The position numbers and the translations under genes are program-made. Below are positions 1 through 7,005 of a stretch of DNA of 7,005 nucleotides, in pieces. The notes under the pieces were generated by a model, which saw nothing but the letters and a program-made list of their open reading frames with translations, was not told where the DNA came from and made no database searches. Source of the DNA: Deltaproteobacteria bacterium (GTDB lineage: Bacteria; Desulfobacterota; DSM-4660; Desulfatiglandales; HGW-15); NCBI GenBank assembly GCA_021737245.1, contig JAIPEI010000189.1:1-7005 (forward strand). Reading direction: 5' to 3'. Positions within the stretch are counted from its first letter, which is position 1. Every line of letters starts with the position of its first letter.

Positions 1-144
1 GCGGACCTTCACTGGCAGTGCCCGCAGTGCAGGCGGGGGCATACCATCGGCAGGGTGGAGCCGGCGGAGGCGAGCGCGGCCGCCGATCAGACGGGCGAGC
101 CGGTTCGGGCCCTGCCCGAGACGTTTCAAGAGGGGGTGGAATGA
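1..144 (+). CDS. lapB: Partial CDS: C-terminal tail of a LapB/YciM-like protein with a CxxC metal-binding knuckle
   Basis: Frame 1 is open from the window edge to a TGA at 142-144 and gives 47 residues; the start lies upstream. Residues 3-16 read LHWQCPQCRRGHTI, closely resembling the end of the rubredoxin-like domain of LapB (YciM), where a second CxxC pair is followed by a basic stretch and a T-I motif. In that family an N-terminal membrane anchor and TPR repeats precede this domain, and the E. coli protein controls LpxC turnover and so LPS synthesis. Only the last knuckle is visible; the first CxxC and the TPRs would be outside. About 30 acidic, Ala/Glu-rich residues follow the knuckle, longer than the short tail of E. 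coli LapB. The stop overlaps the mutS start as ATGA, implying coupled translation. The reading frame is firm; the family name rests on a short motif and could instead be another zinc-ribbon TPR protein. Confidence 0.62.
   Translation, partial: ADLHWQCPQCRRGHTIGRVEPAEASAAADQTGEPVRALPETFQEGVE
131..140 (+). promoter_or_regulatory. Ribosome binding site of mutS, inside the upstream gene
   Basis: A purine-rich AGGGGGTGGA runs directly up to the ATG at 141, with the G-run about four bases from the start. It lies in the last codons of the upstream gene, whose TGA shares bases with the mutS ATG (ATGA). This supports the 141 start over the in-frame ATG at 18, which would add 41 low-complexity residues that are simply the upstream gene read in another frame. 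Confidence 0.6.
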
Positions 145-2813
145 CCCAGGCCACACCCATGCTGCGGCAGTACCTGAGGATCAAGGACCGGCACCCGGAC
201 GCGATCCTCTTTTTTCGCATGGGCGATTTCTACGAGATGTTCTTCGAGGATGCGGAGACCGCGGCCCGGCTGCTGGGAATCACCCTCACCTCGAGAGGCA
301 CCCACGAGGGCAGGAAGGTGCCCATGTGCGGCGTTCCTTACCATTCGGCCCAGGCCTACGTGGTGCGTCTCGTGGAGCAGGGACGGAAGGTGGCGATCTG
401 CGAGCAGGTGGAGGATCCGAGGTCGGCCCGGGGCATCGTTCAGCGGGAGGTGACCCGGGTGGTGACCCCGGGGTCCCTGATGGAGGGCGAGGACCAGGCC
501 TGCGCGCCGAACGTGTTCATGGCCGCGGTGGCTTCCGAACCGGGGCGCTGGGGGATCGCGCATCTCGATTTGTCCACCGGGGAGTTCCGCGTGACCGAGG
601 CGGCCACACGCGAGGAGCTTTTCGGGGAGTTGGGGCGGATCGACCCGGCCGAGGTCCTGATCCCCGAAGGGGATCCCGTCGCCGGGGAGCCCGAGCTGAG
701 GTCCTATCGGTTGGAGCGGCTGGAGGAGACGGGCTTCGACAGGCGATACGCCGGGAAGCTCCTCGAGGAGCAGCTCGGCGTGCGGTCGCTGGAAGGGTTC
801 GGGTGCCGGGACATGAGGCAGGGCGTCACGGCGGCGGGCGCCATCGTCTATTACCTGCATCAGACCCAGAAGGCGAGCCCGGAGCATATCCGTGACCTGG
901 TTACCTACCACCTCGGCGGGTACATGTTCCTCGACGAAACCACGACCCGCAACCTCGAGCTCTATCGGACCATTCGAAGGGACTCGAGCAAGGGAACGCT
1001 GCTGCACGTCCTCGATCACACCGTCACGCCCATGGGGGCCCGCCTGTTGAAGCGGTGGGTGGGATACCCTCTGCTCGATCTCCTGGAGATCCGAAAGCGG
1101 CTGGCGGCCGTGGCGAGCCTCCGGGAGGACCGGATGACCCGGGAAGCGATCCGGGAGCAGCTCGGGGAGGTGTACGACCTGGAGCGGCTCAACGGCCGGA
1201 TTTCCCTGGGACGCGCCAACGCCAGGGATCTCGTCGCCCTGAAGATTTCCGCTCGCAGGATCCCCGGGATCAAGGAGGCCCTGGCCGGGTCCGCCAGCGA
1301 GCTCCTCGAGGAGGTCGGCGTCGAGATGGATCCCCTGGAGGACGTGGCGTCGATCATCGACGAGGCCGTCCGGGACGAGCCTCCGGTCAGCCTCAAGGAG
1401 GGGGGCATCATCCGGGAGGGATACAACCGGGAGCTGGACGAGCTCATTCGAATCACCCGCAACGGCAAGGGCTGGATCGCCGATCTCGCCGCGACGGAGC
1501 AGGAGAGGACCGGGATCAACAGCCTCAAGGTGGGATACAACAAGGTCTTCGGCTACTACATCGAAGTGTCCAAGGCGAACGTCTCCCGCGTACCGGATCA
1601 CTATGTCCGCAAGCAGACCCTGGTCAACGGCGAGCGGTACATCACGGAAGAGCTCAAGGAGTACGAGGACAAAGTCCTCGGGGCGGAGGAGAAGCGATCC
1701 GCACTGGAGATGGAGATTTTCGAGACCATCCGGGAGCGGATCGCCGGAGAAAACCGGCGCATAAGAAGGAGCGCGGAGCTGGTGGGCGCGCTCGACGCCC
1801 TCGCAAGCCTGGCCGAAACGGCGGAGCTGAACAACTACGTCCGCCCCGAGGTGAACGACGGGGGGACCGTCGAGATCGTGGACGGCCGCCACCCGGTGAT
1901 CGAGCAAAGCGTGAAGGAGGAGGAGTTCGTCCCGAACGACATCCTCCTGGACGACCGCGAGCAGCAGCTCCTGATCATCACCGGGCCCAACATGGCCGGC
2001 AAATCGACCATCCTGAGGCAGACGGCCCTCACCGTTCTCATGGCGCAGATGGGCGCCTTTGTGCCGGCCTCCAGGGCGGTGATCGGCGTGGTGGACCGGA
2101 TCTTTACGCGGATCGGCGCCTCCGACGATCTCGCCAGAGGGCAGAGCACGTTCATGGTGGAGATGAACGAGACCGCCAACATCCTCAGGCACGCCACCCC
2201 GAGAAGCCTTGTGGTCCTGGACGAGATCGGGCGGGGAACCAGCACGTACGACGGCCTGAGCATCGCATGGGCGGTGGCCGAGGCCCTGCACGACCGGGAA
2301 GGGCGGGGCGTCCGGACGCTGTTCGCCACCCACTACCACGAGCTCACCGAGCTCATGACCACGCGCAGCCGCGTGAAGAACTTCAACATCGCGGTCAAGG
2401 AATGGAACGACCGGATCATTTTCCTGCGAAAGCTCGTCCCCGGCGGAACGAACCGAAGCTACGGGATCCAGGTGGCCCGGATCGCCGGTCTTCCGGAGGA
2501 GGTCATCGAACGGGCCCGGGAGATCCTGGAAAAGCTCGAGAGCGGCGAGGTGGACGAGGCCGGAAGGCCCAGGATCGCCGGGAGCGGAAAAAAGGCCCCC
2601 CGGTCGGAGACGGCCCAGCTCAGCCTGTTCGGCGGCGGGGACGAGCGGCTCCGGGAATGGATCCGCGACCTCGATATCCGGACCATGACGCCCATCGACG
2701 CCATGAACGAGCTGAACCGTCTCCGGGAGTATGTATCCGGGAACGACGAGCGAGCGGGGAAAGCGGAAGGCGATTTACGATGCAGGGCGGGATACGGTTT
2801 TGATGCCACTTGA
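141..2813 (+). CDS. mutS: DNA mismatch repair ATPase MutS
   Basis: Encodes 890 residues, a little longer than E. coli MutS (853). MutS dimers bind mispaired or looped DNA, then form an ATP-driven sliding clamp that recruits MutL. The start at 141 gives the family N-terminus (TPMLRQYLRIK). The mismatch-reading Phe-x-Glu is F30/E32 in GDFYEMF. The connector domain spans about 120-255 and the lever and clamp about 265-560, with the conserved SLKVGYNKVFGYYIEVSKAN at 461-480. The ATPase domain covers about 570-800: Walker A GPNMAGKS at 615-622, Walker B LDE at 693-695, the GRGTST signature at 697-702 and H731 in FATHYHE. QLSLF at 826-830 is a canonical sliding-clamp binding motif, and 843-865 match the conserved C-terminal oligomerisation helices. 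The last ~25 residues are unconserved-looking and run into the next gene. It lies between a LapB-like gene (4-bp overlap) and the amidase (11-bp overlap). No defect is seen. Confidence 0.98.
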   Translation: MTQATPMLRQYLRIKDRHPDAILFFRMGDFYEMFFEDAETAARLLGITLTSRGTHEGRKVPMCGVPYHSAQAYVVRLVEQGRKVAICEQVEDPRSARGIVQREVTRVVTPGSLMEGEDQACAPNVFMAAVASEPGRWGIAHLDLSTGEFRVTEAATREELFGELGRIDPAEVLIPEGDPVAGEPELRSYRLERLEETGFDRRYAGKLLEEQLGVRSLEGFGCRDMRQGVTAAGAIVYYLHQTQKASPEHIRDLVTYHLGGYMFLDETTTRNLELYRTIRRDSSKGTLLHVLDHTVTPMGARLLKRWVGYPLLDLLEIRKRLAAVASLREDRMTREAIREQLGEVYDLERLNGRISLGRANARDLVALKISARRIPGIKEALAGSASELLEEVGVEMDPLEDVASIIDEAVRDEPPVSLKEGGIIREGYNRELDELIRITRNGKGWIADLAATEQERTGINSLKVGYNKVFGYYIEVSKANVSRVPDHYVRKQTLVNGERYITEELKEYEDKVLGAEEKRSALEMEIFETIRERIAGENRRIRRSAELVGALDALASLAETAELNNYVRPEVNDGGTVEIVDGRHPVIEQSVKEEEFVPNDILLDDREQQLLIITGPNMAGKSTILRQTALTVLMAQMGAFVPASRAVIGVVDRIFTRIGASDDLARGQSTFMVEMNETANILRHATPRSLVVLDEIGRGTSTYDGLSIAWAVAEALHDREGRGVRTLFATHYHELTELMTTRSRVKNFNIAVKEWNDRIIFLRKLVPGGTNRSYGIQVARIAGLPEEVIERAREILEKLESGEVDEAGRPRIAGSGKKAPRSETAQLSLFGGGDERLREWIRDLDIRTMTPIDAMNELNRLREYVSGNDERAGKAEGDLRCRAGYGFDAT

Positions 2814-4536
2814 GCTTGCGCGGAATCGAAGCATCGCCGTTGCGATGCTCATCTTCCTCCTGGCGGCCTTCTGGGGCGGGGGCGGCTCGTCGAGCCTCGC
2901 TTCCACAGAGGCGTCGCTCCTCGAGAATGCCAACGCGTGCCGGCAGTCTCTCTACCGGTCGAACAAGAAAATGCAGTACCGGCACAACTGGGCGAAATGC
3001 CTAGGACAGTACAAGGAGGTGTGCGACGGGTACCCCAAGAGCGGGGAGGCTGTCTGGGCCCTCTACTTCTCCGCACGAATGTACACCAAGCTCTATCGGT
3101 ACTCGGGCCTGGAGGACGACCTCGACCAGGCGATCGCAACGTTCAAGAAGATCGTGGAGTCCTACCCGGACCACCGGCTGGCGGATGACGCCCAGTACCG
3201 GATCGGAGAGGTGTACTACGAGGGGAAGGGGAACCCGACCCAGGCCTACGTGGAGTTTCTCAAGGTGGACATCAAGTTTCCCTCCGGAGACATGCGGGGG
3301 CGGGCCAGGGACATGATGGACGAGCTGGCCGAGGTGTTGAGCCGGGAGAAGCAGGAGAAAAAGTCCCTTGCCGGAGGAGAGAAACAGAGCGGGCTTGCCC
3401 GGGTCCGGAACATCCGGCACTGGTCCACGCCCAGCTACACCCGGGTCGTGGTGGACATGGAGCGGCCGGTGAAGTACGAGTCCCACCTGCTCAAGAAGGA
3501 CCCCAAGCTGAACAAGCCGCGGCGTCTCTATGTGGATCTCGAGGGAGCGGTCGCCTCGGACATCGAGAGCTCGATCCCCATTCGCGACGGTCTCCTCCGC
3601 CGTGCCAGGGCCGGGCAGAACAGCCGCGACGTCGTGCGGGTGGTGCTCGACATCGACAACATCGAGGGATACAAGATCTTCCACCTCCACGATCCGTTCC
3701 GGATCGTCGTCGACGTCCGGGGGGCCAAGACGAACGACGAGGAAGAGAAAAAGAAGATCGAGAACCTGAAGAAGAGGACGCGCAAGGGGGTCCGCAGGGT
3801 CAAGGAACCGGACAGCGAGGTGACGCTGGCCCGGCAGCTCGGGTTGAGCGTAAAGCGGATCGTGATCGACCCCGGTCATGGAGGGAAGGACCCCGGCTGC
3901 GTGTACCGGGGGGGGATCAAGGAAAAGGACATCGTGCTGAAGCTGGCCAAGATACTGGCCCTGAAGGTCGAAAAGGAGCTCGGGTGCGAAGCCGTGCTCA
4001 CCCGGGTCGACGACACCTTCCTGCCTTTGGAGCGGCGGACCGCGTTCGCCAACATGCGGAAGGGGGACCTGTTCATCTCCCTGCACATCAACGCACACAG
4101 GCAGGCGGGCATCGCCGGTCTGGAGACCTACTTTCTGAACATGGCCACGGACGACCGGGCCGTGCTGGTGGCCGCCCGGGAGAACTCGACCTCGGAGAAG
4201 AACCTCAGCGACCTGCAGACCATTCTCAACGATCTCATGCTCAACACCAAGATCAGCGAGTCGAGCAAGCTGGCCCACGAGGTGCATCAGGGCATGCTCA
4301 ACCGGCTGAGGAAGTCCTACAAAGGAGTCAAGACCCTCGGTGTGAAGCAGGCGCCCTTTTATGTTCTGATCGGGGCGGAGATGCCGGCCATCCTCGTGGA
4401 GACCGGTTTCGTTACCAACCCGTCCGAGCGCAAGCGCCTGTTGAGCCAGTCTTACCTCGAATCCCTTGCCGACGGGATTGTCGCAGGCATGTCCGGGTAC
4501 ATCGAGAGCATCGACCTGGCTTTTCAGGGCGAGTAA
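2803..4536 (+). CDS. Exported N-acetylmuramoyl-L-alanine amidase (TPR-like, AMIN and Amidase_3 domains)
   Basis: Encodes 577 residues. It should be a periplasmic zinc hydrolase cutting the bond between MurNAc and L-Ala of peptidoglycan, as AmiA/B/C do in daughter-cell separation. Residues 1-34 look like a Sec signal peptide: Arg7 and Arg9, a hydrophobic core AVAMLIFLLAAFW, then a likely cleavage near LAS-TE. Residues about 60-180 resemble TPR/BamD-like helical repeats. An AMIN domain at about 205-306 probably directs the enzyme to peptidoglycan or the septum. A charged linker (about 312-335) leads to Amidase_3 at about 352-568. Expected zinc ligands are H359 (DPGHGG), E374 (GGIKEKD) and H428 (SLHINAH); the catalytic Glu is E533 (VETGFVTN). 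ATG 2803 is preferred because the signal peptide follows it; ATG 2731 in the same frame would put 24 hydrophilic residues in front. It overlaps the mutS end by 11 bp, so translation is probably coupled. Confidence 0.93.
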   Translation: MPLELARNRSIAVAMLIFLLAAFWGGGGSSSLASTEASLLENANACRQSLYRSNKKMQYRHNWAKCLGQYKEVCDGYPKSGEAVWALYFSARMYTKLYRYSGLEDDLDQAIATFKKIVESYPDHRLADDAQYRIGEVYYEGKGNPTQAYVEFLKVDIKFPSGDMRGRARDMMDELAEVLSREKQEKKSLAGGEKQSGLARVRNIRHWSTPSYTRVVVDMERPVKYESHLLKKDPKLNKPRRLYVDLEGAVASDIESSIPIRDGLLRRARAGQNSRDVVRVVLDIDNIEGYKIFHLHDPFRIVVDVRGAKTNDEEEKKKIENLKKRTRKGVRRVKEPDSEVTLARQLGLSVKRIVIDPGHGGKDPGCVYRGGIKEKDIVLKLAKILALKVEKELGCEAVLTRVDDTFLPLERRTAFANMRKGDLFISLHINAHRQAGIAGLETYFLNMATDDRAVLVAARENSTSEKNLSDLQTILNDLMLNTKISESSKLAHEVHQGMLNRLRKSYKGVKTLGVKQAPFYVLIGAEMPAILVETGFVTNPSERKRLLSQSYLESLADGIVAGMSGYIESIDLAFQGE

Positions 4537-4563
4537 AAAACGACGAATCGCGTTCCTGCCTCA
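4537..4563. other. 27-bp gap between convergent stop codons
   Basis: This is the only DNA separating the plus-strand amidase from the minus-strand prfB. Read on the minus strand, a 4-bp stem AACG/CGTT is followed by six T residues (4535-4540), which could act as a very weak terminator for prfB. On the plus strand no GC-rich hairpin followed by a T-run is visible after the amidase. Termination may therefore be Rho-dependent, or occur inside the opposing gene. Confidence 0.35.
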
Positions 4564-5689
4564 TTAGGCGGTTTGCGCCGCGGCCGCCTGTCCTCTCCTG
4601 CCCCTCAGGTAGCCGTCGATGAAGGGCTCGAGGTCCCCGTCCATCACCCGATCCAGGTTGCCCACCTCCACGCCGGTCCGGTGGTCCTTCACGATGCGAT
4701 AGGGATTGAACACGTACGACCGAATCTGACTGCCCCAGGCGATGTCCATCTGAGAGTCGTGCATCTCCTGCTTCTTTTCCTCCTGGCGGCGTTTTTCGAT
4801 CTCGTAAAGTCTCGCCTTGAGCACCTTCATGGCCATGTCGCGGTTGCGGTGCTGGGACTTCTCGTTCTGACACTGCACCACCACACCCGTGGGGATGTGG
4901 GTGATCCGAATGGCCGAGCTCGTCTTGTTCACGTGCTGGCCGCCGGGACCGCTGGCCCGGAAGCTGTCCACGCGCAGGTCGTTCTCGTCGATCTCGATTG
5001 TGATGTCCGTGTCCACCTCCGGAACCACTGAGACGGACGCGAAGCTCGTGTGCCTTCTTCCGGTGGCGTCGAACGGAGAGATCCGAACCATCCGGTGGAT
5101 GCCGTGCTCGGACTTGAGGTAGCCGTAGGCATAGGGCCCGCTCACGGTGATGGTGGCGCTCTTGATTCCGGCCTCGTCGCCGAGCTGGTGATCCAGGGTT
5201 CGTACCTGGTAGCCCTTGGACTCACACCACCGGAGGTACATGCGAAGGAGCATCTCCGCCCAGTCCTGGGCCTCTGTCCCCCCGGCGCCTGCGTTGATGG
5301 AGAGGATGGCGTTCCGGCGGTCGTCCGGCTCTCCCAGCAGGGTCTGGAGGTCCAGCCTGTCGATTTCCTTCTCCAGGAGGGACACGTCTGCGTTCACTTC
5401 CCGGAGCGTCGTCTCGTCCTGTTCCTCCTCGGCCATCTCGGCCAGAATGCGGGCGTCCTCAACCCTGCCCCGGTACTCCTTCCACTGCTCCACGTTGTCC
5501 CGGAGCAGAGCCCGCTGCTGGCTCAGCCTCGACACCTCATCCTGATCCTTTTGCCAGAAATCCGGCTGGGACATGAGGGCCTCGATTCTTTCGAGGTCTT
5601 TTTCCTGTGAATCCAGGTCAAAGATGACCTCGAATGCTTTGGAGCCGTTCCTCGAGGGTTTCGATTCGGTGCAGGATGTCGCTGTTCAT
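4564..5689 (-). CDS. prfB: Peptide chain release factor 2 (RF2), made by programmed +1 frameshifting
   Basis: RF2 recognises UGA and UAA in the ribosomal A site and triggers peptidyl-tRNA hydrolysis. Translation starts at ATG 5689-5687 and runs 23 codons to an in-frame TGA (5620-5618). A +1 shift on CTT, skipping base 5620, continues from GAC at 5619 to the TAA at 4566-4564, giving 374 residues (E. coli has 365). Across the junction the protein reads RGHL-DLDSQEKDLERIEAL, matching E. coli [20 protein letters not shown]. Markers of RF2 rather than RF1 are the SPF anticodon tripeptide at 204-206 and the catalytic GGQ at 249-251 in RASGPGGQHVNKT; the residue in the E. coli 246 position is the usual Ala. 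QHRNRDMAMKVLKARLYE and SQIRSYV are family signatures. A conventional annotation starting at ATG 5574 would lose 38 N-terminal residues. lnt lies 72 bp upstream, probably in the same transcript. RF2 level should regulate its own synthesis through the UGA. Confidence 0.97.
5617..5631 (-). promoter_or_regulatory. prfB +1 programmed frameshift site (RF2 autoregulation)
   Basis: On the minus strand the order is GAGGT, a three-base spacer CAT, then CTT TGA C. The E. coli site has AGGGGG, TAT, CTT TGA C, so the slippery CTT, the TGA, the weak-termination C after it and the spacing of the internal Shine-Dalgarno-like element are all kept. When RF2 is scarce the ribosome pauses at UGA, and the upstream pairing with 16S rRNA promotes a slip by one base into the RF2 frame. 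The SD-like element here is a five-base match and differs in sequence from that of E. coli. Confidence 0.95.
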
Positions 5690-5701
5690 GATGCCCTCCT
5701 T
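5690..5701 (-). promoter_or_regulatory. Strong ribosome binding site of prfB
   Basis: On the minus strand AAGGAGG (5701-5695) sits five bases before ATG 5689, a near-perfect Shine-Dalgarno sequence with good spacing. It fixes the true prfB start upstream of the frameshift site. No comparable site precedes the ATG at 5574. Confidence 0.9.
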
Positions 5702-5726
5702 GCTGAAGCAGGTTCGCTGCATCGGT

Positions 5727-5744
5727 GCCGCTGGATTGAGCGGC
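5727..5744 (-). other. Perfect 6-bp inverted repeat between lnt and prfB
   Basis: On the minus strand GCCGCT and AGCGGC flank a six-base loop (CAATCC), a possible RNA stem-loop in the lnt-prfB leader. No T-run follows, so it is unlikely to be an intrinsic terminator. It could be a processing or stability element, or chance in GC-rich DNA. Confidence 0.35.
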
Positions 5745-5761
5745 CGGACGGTGTTCGTCGA

Positions 5762-7005
5762 TCAGAGGCGGGTCCGCTGCCTGCGGGTCCGCCTGCGATT
5801 TCCAAAAACGACCAGCTTAACAAAAATCGAGGCCAAAAGGAAGAGAGGAAAGAGATCGCCTGTACGGACATAGGGAGTCGGGGGCAGGGTCGATGGGTAC
5901 ACCTCCGACATGAGGACCGCTTCCTGGAACAGCCCGCTGCTCCGGGTCACCCGTCCATTGACATCGACGAAGGCGCTGATCCCCGTGTTGGCCGCTCTAA
6001 CGAGAGGACGCCTGGTCTCCACGGCGCGAAAAACGCTCATGGAGAGGTGCTGAAACGGCGCACTCGTCGGGCCGAACCAGGCGTCGTTGGTCAGGTTCAC
6101 CAGGATGTCCGCGCCCTGTTCGACCTGCCGCCGGGCGAGCCCGGGAAAGATCGCCTCGAAGCAGATCAGGACTCCAGCGGAGTAGCCCGGCGCTTCCAGG
6201 GGCTCGACCCGGTCCCCCGGCCTGAAGTCCCCCGCAGCGGGCACCAGCCTGTGAACGAAGGGCAGGAAGCGCTGGAGAGGGACGTACTCGCCGAAGGGAA
6301 CCAGGTGGACCTTGTCGTAGCTCTCGACCCGGCGGTCTTCCGCGGAGAGAAGGTAGGCCCGGTTTGCATACCTCGTTTGACGGCCGGAGCCCTTGTAGGC
6401 CGGGCTGCCGAACAGGAGGTCCGCCCCCGTGCTTTCGGGGATGTCGAGCACACCCGCAGAGAGGCGGGAGGGATCCTGGAAGAAGAAGGGGACGGCGGTC
6501 TCCGGCCAGACAATGAGATCGGGGTTTTGCCTCGCCGCCCGAAGGCTCAGGCGCCGGTAGGTCTGGAGGGTCTTTTCCTGGTGCTCCGGCAGCCACTTTT
6601 GGGACTGATCAATGTTTCCCTGCACGATCGCCGTTCGGACCGGCTCGGAAAAGGGGGCTCCGCCGGCCGGTTCCCGGGTCTTCAGATGGCCGTAGACAAG
6701 TGTGAGGGAGAGGAGAATCGCCACGACGGCGCCTTCGACCACGACGGTGCGGTTCTTGCGCATGCGAGGGTCGAAGACGAGGTGGAAAACCAGGAGGTTC
6801 GCCGCCGCCACCAGGAAGCCGACCCCATATACGCCGGCCAGATCGCTGATCTGGATCAGCTGAATGCGGGCGGCCTGGGAGTGGCCCAGGAAGCACCAGG
6901 GAAGCCCTGTCAGGAGCCGGCCCCGAAGATACTCCAGCCCGATCCATGCCCCGGCGGAGAGCAGCAGCCTGAACCGCGAGTCTCGAAGAAAAGGGTAAAG
7001 GAGCC
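5762..7005 (-). CDS. lnt: Apolipoprotein N-acyltransferase Lnt (5' end outside window)
   Basis: The last 413 residues are visible; the frame stays open to the window edge, so the start (about 100 residues further in a typical ~510-aa family member) is missing. The GTG at 6811 is internal, not a start. Lnt is an inner-membrane enzyme that transfers a third acyl chain from phospholipid to the N-terminal diacylglyceryl-cysteine of lipoproteins. Near the visible start come membrane segments with family motifs (WIGLEYLRG, then IQISDLAGVYGVGFLV), then another at about 90-105. A periplasmic nitrilase domain follows, with the triad E168 (VWPETAVPF), K231 (YDKVHLVPFGEYVP) and C281 (LICFE), equivalent to E267, K335 and C387 in E. 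coli; E239 and E283 match two further essential Glu residues. NLTNDAWFG is also typical. A last membrane segment (about 384-401) ends in an Arg-rich tail, consistent with a cytoplasmic C-terminus. prfB follows 72 bp downstream. Confidence 0.96.
   Translation of the reverse strand, partial: LLYPFLRDSRFRLLLSAGAWIGLEYLRGRLLTGLPWCFLGHSQAARIQLIQISDLAGVYGVGFLVAAANLLVFHLVFDPRMRKNRTVVVEGAVVAILLSLTLVYGHLKTREPAGGAPFSEPVRTAIVQGNIDQSQKWLPEHQEKTLQTYRRLSLRAARQNPDLIVWPETAVPFFFQDPSRLSAGVLDIPESTGADLLFGSPAYKGSGRQTRYANRAYLLSAEDRRVESYDKVHLVPFGEYVPLQRFLPFVHRLVPAAGDFRPGDRVEPLEAPGYSAGVLICFEAIFPGLARRQVEQGADILVNLTNDAWFGPTSAPFQHLSMSVFRAVETRRPLVRAANTGISAFVDVNGRVTRSSGLFQEAVLMSEVYPSTLPPTPYVRTGDLFPLFLLASIFVKLVVFGNRRRTRRQRTRL

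Noticed and set aside
18..140. Upstream in-frame ATG as the mutS start
   Set aside because: The extra 41 residues are low-complexity and unlike MutS N-termini. The region codes for the end of another protein in frame 1, and an SD-like sequence precedes ATG 141.
126..2339. Long minus-strand open frame (737 codons) opposite mutS
   Set aside because: It mirrors a fully supported mutS gene in GC-rich DNA, where stop codons in shadow frames are rare. The translation is Pro/Gly/His/Leu-rich without recognisable motifs.
1055..2803. 582-codon plus-strand frame inside mutS
   Set aside because: Its translation is Arg/Gly/Pro/Gln-rich low complexity typical of an out-of-frame reading of a GC-rich gene, and mutS is intact in its own frame.
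3001..4287. 428-codon minus-strand frame opposite the amidase
   Set aside because: It is the codon shadow of the amidase, with Val/Leu/His/Pro-rich sequence, no family motifs and no good ribosome site.
4567..4588. GGCGG/CCGCC inverted repeat near the prfB stop as a terminator
   Set aside because: It lies within the Ala-rich prfB C-terminal codons, has a long loop, and is not followed by a T-run on either strand.
5050..5610. Plus-strand frames opposite prfB
   Set aside because: prfB is complete and well conserved on the minus strand. These frames have no recognisable motifs or ribosome sites.
5618..5620. Early TGA as evidence that prfB is a pseudogene
   Set aside because: The TGA sits in the canonical RF2 frameshift context, and both flanking frames align with RF2.
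6811..6813. GTG at 6811 as the lnt start
   Set aside because: The frame continues upstream with Lnt-specific sequence to the window edge, so this codon is an internal Val in a membrane segment.

Overview
This window is an ordinary, gene-dense stretch of chromosome from a high-GC bacterium. It holds two convergent gene blocks with almost no non-coding DNA. The gene set (MutS, a periplasmic TPR-AMIN-Amidase_3 peptidoglycan amidase, a LapB-like protein end, RF2 and the lipoprotein N-acyltransferase Lnt) is that of a diderm (Gram-negative) bacterium. The mutS-amidase pairing and the GC-rich codon use fit Desulfobacterota (former Deltaproteobacteria, perhaps a Syntrophobacter-like lineage). That placement is an inference; no rRNA or other marker is present to settle it.

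Plus strand, 1-4536: three tightly packed genes. The first 144 bases encode the C-terminal tail of a protein that starts outside the window. Its CPQC zinc/rubredoxin-like knuckle in the context LHWQCPQCRRGHTI resembles the C-terminus of LapB/YciM. Its stop overlaps the mutS start as ATGA. mutS (890 aa) is complete with all expected motifs, including a C-terminal clamp-binding QLSLF. It overlaps by 11 bp an exported N-acetylmuramoyl-L-alanine amidase (577 aa). The overlaps point to one operon with translational coupling, whose promoter lies upstream of the window.

Minus strand, 7005 down to 4564: lnt (5' end cut off by the window edge) is followed after 72 bp by prfB, encoding release factor 2. 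prfB carries the classical autoregulatory +1 programmed frameshift (CTT TGA C preceded by a Shine-Dalgarno-like GAGGT), so the 374-aa product is made from two frames. The two blocks converge with only 27 bp between the amidase and prfB stop codons and no strong terminator there.

Functionally the window mixes mismatch repair, septal peptidoglycan cleavage, outer-membrane lipoprotein maturation, probable LPS/envelope control (the LapB-like tail) and translation termination. I see no mobile element, CRISPR array, RNA gene or evidently novel system. The points worth a second look are the recoding site, the unannotated upstream gene end, and the architecture and likely autoinhibition of the amidase.
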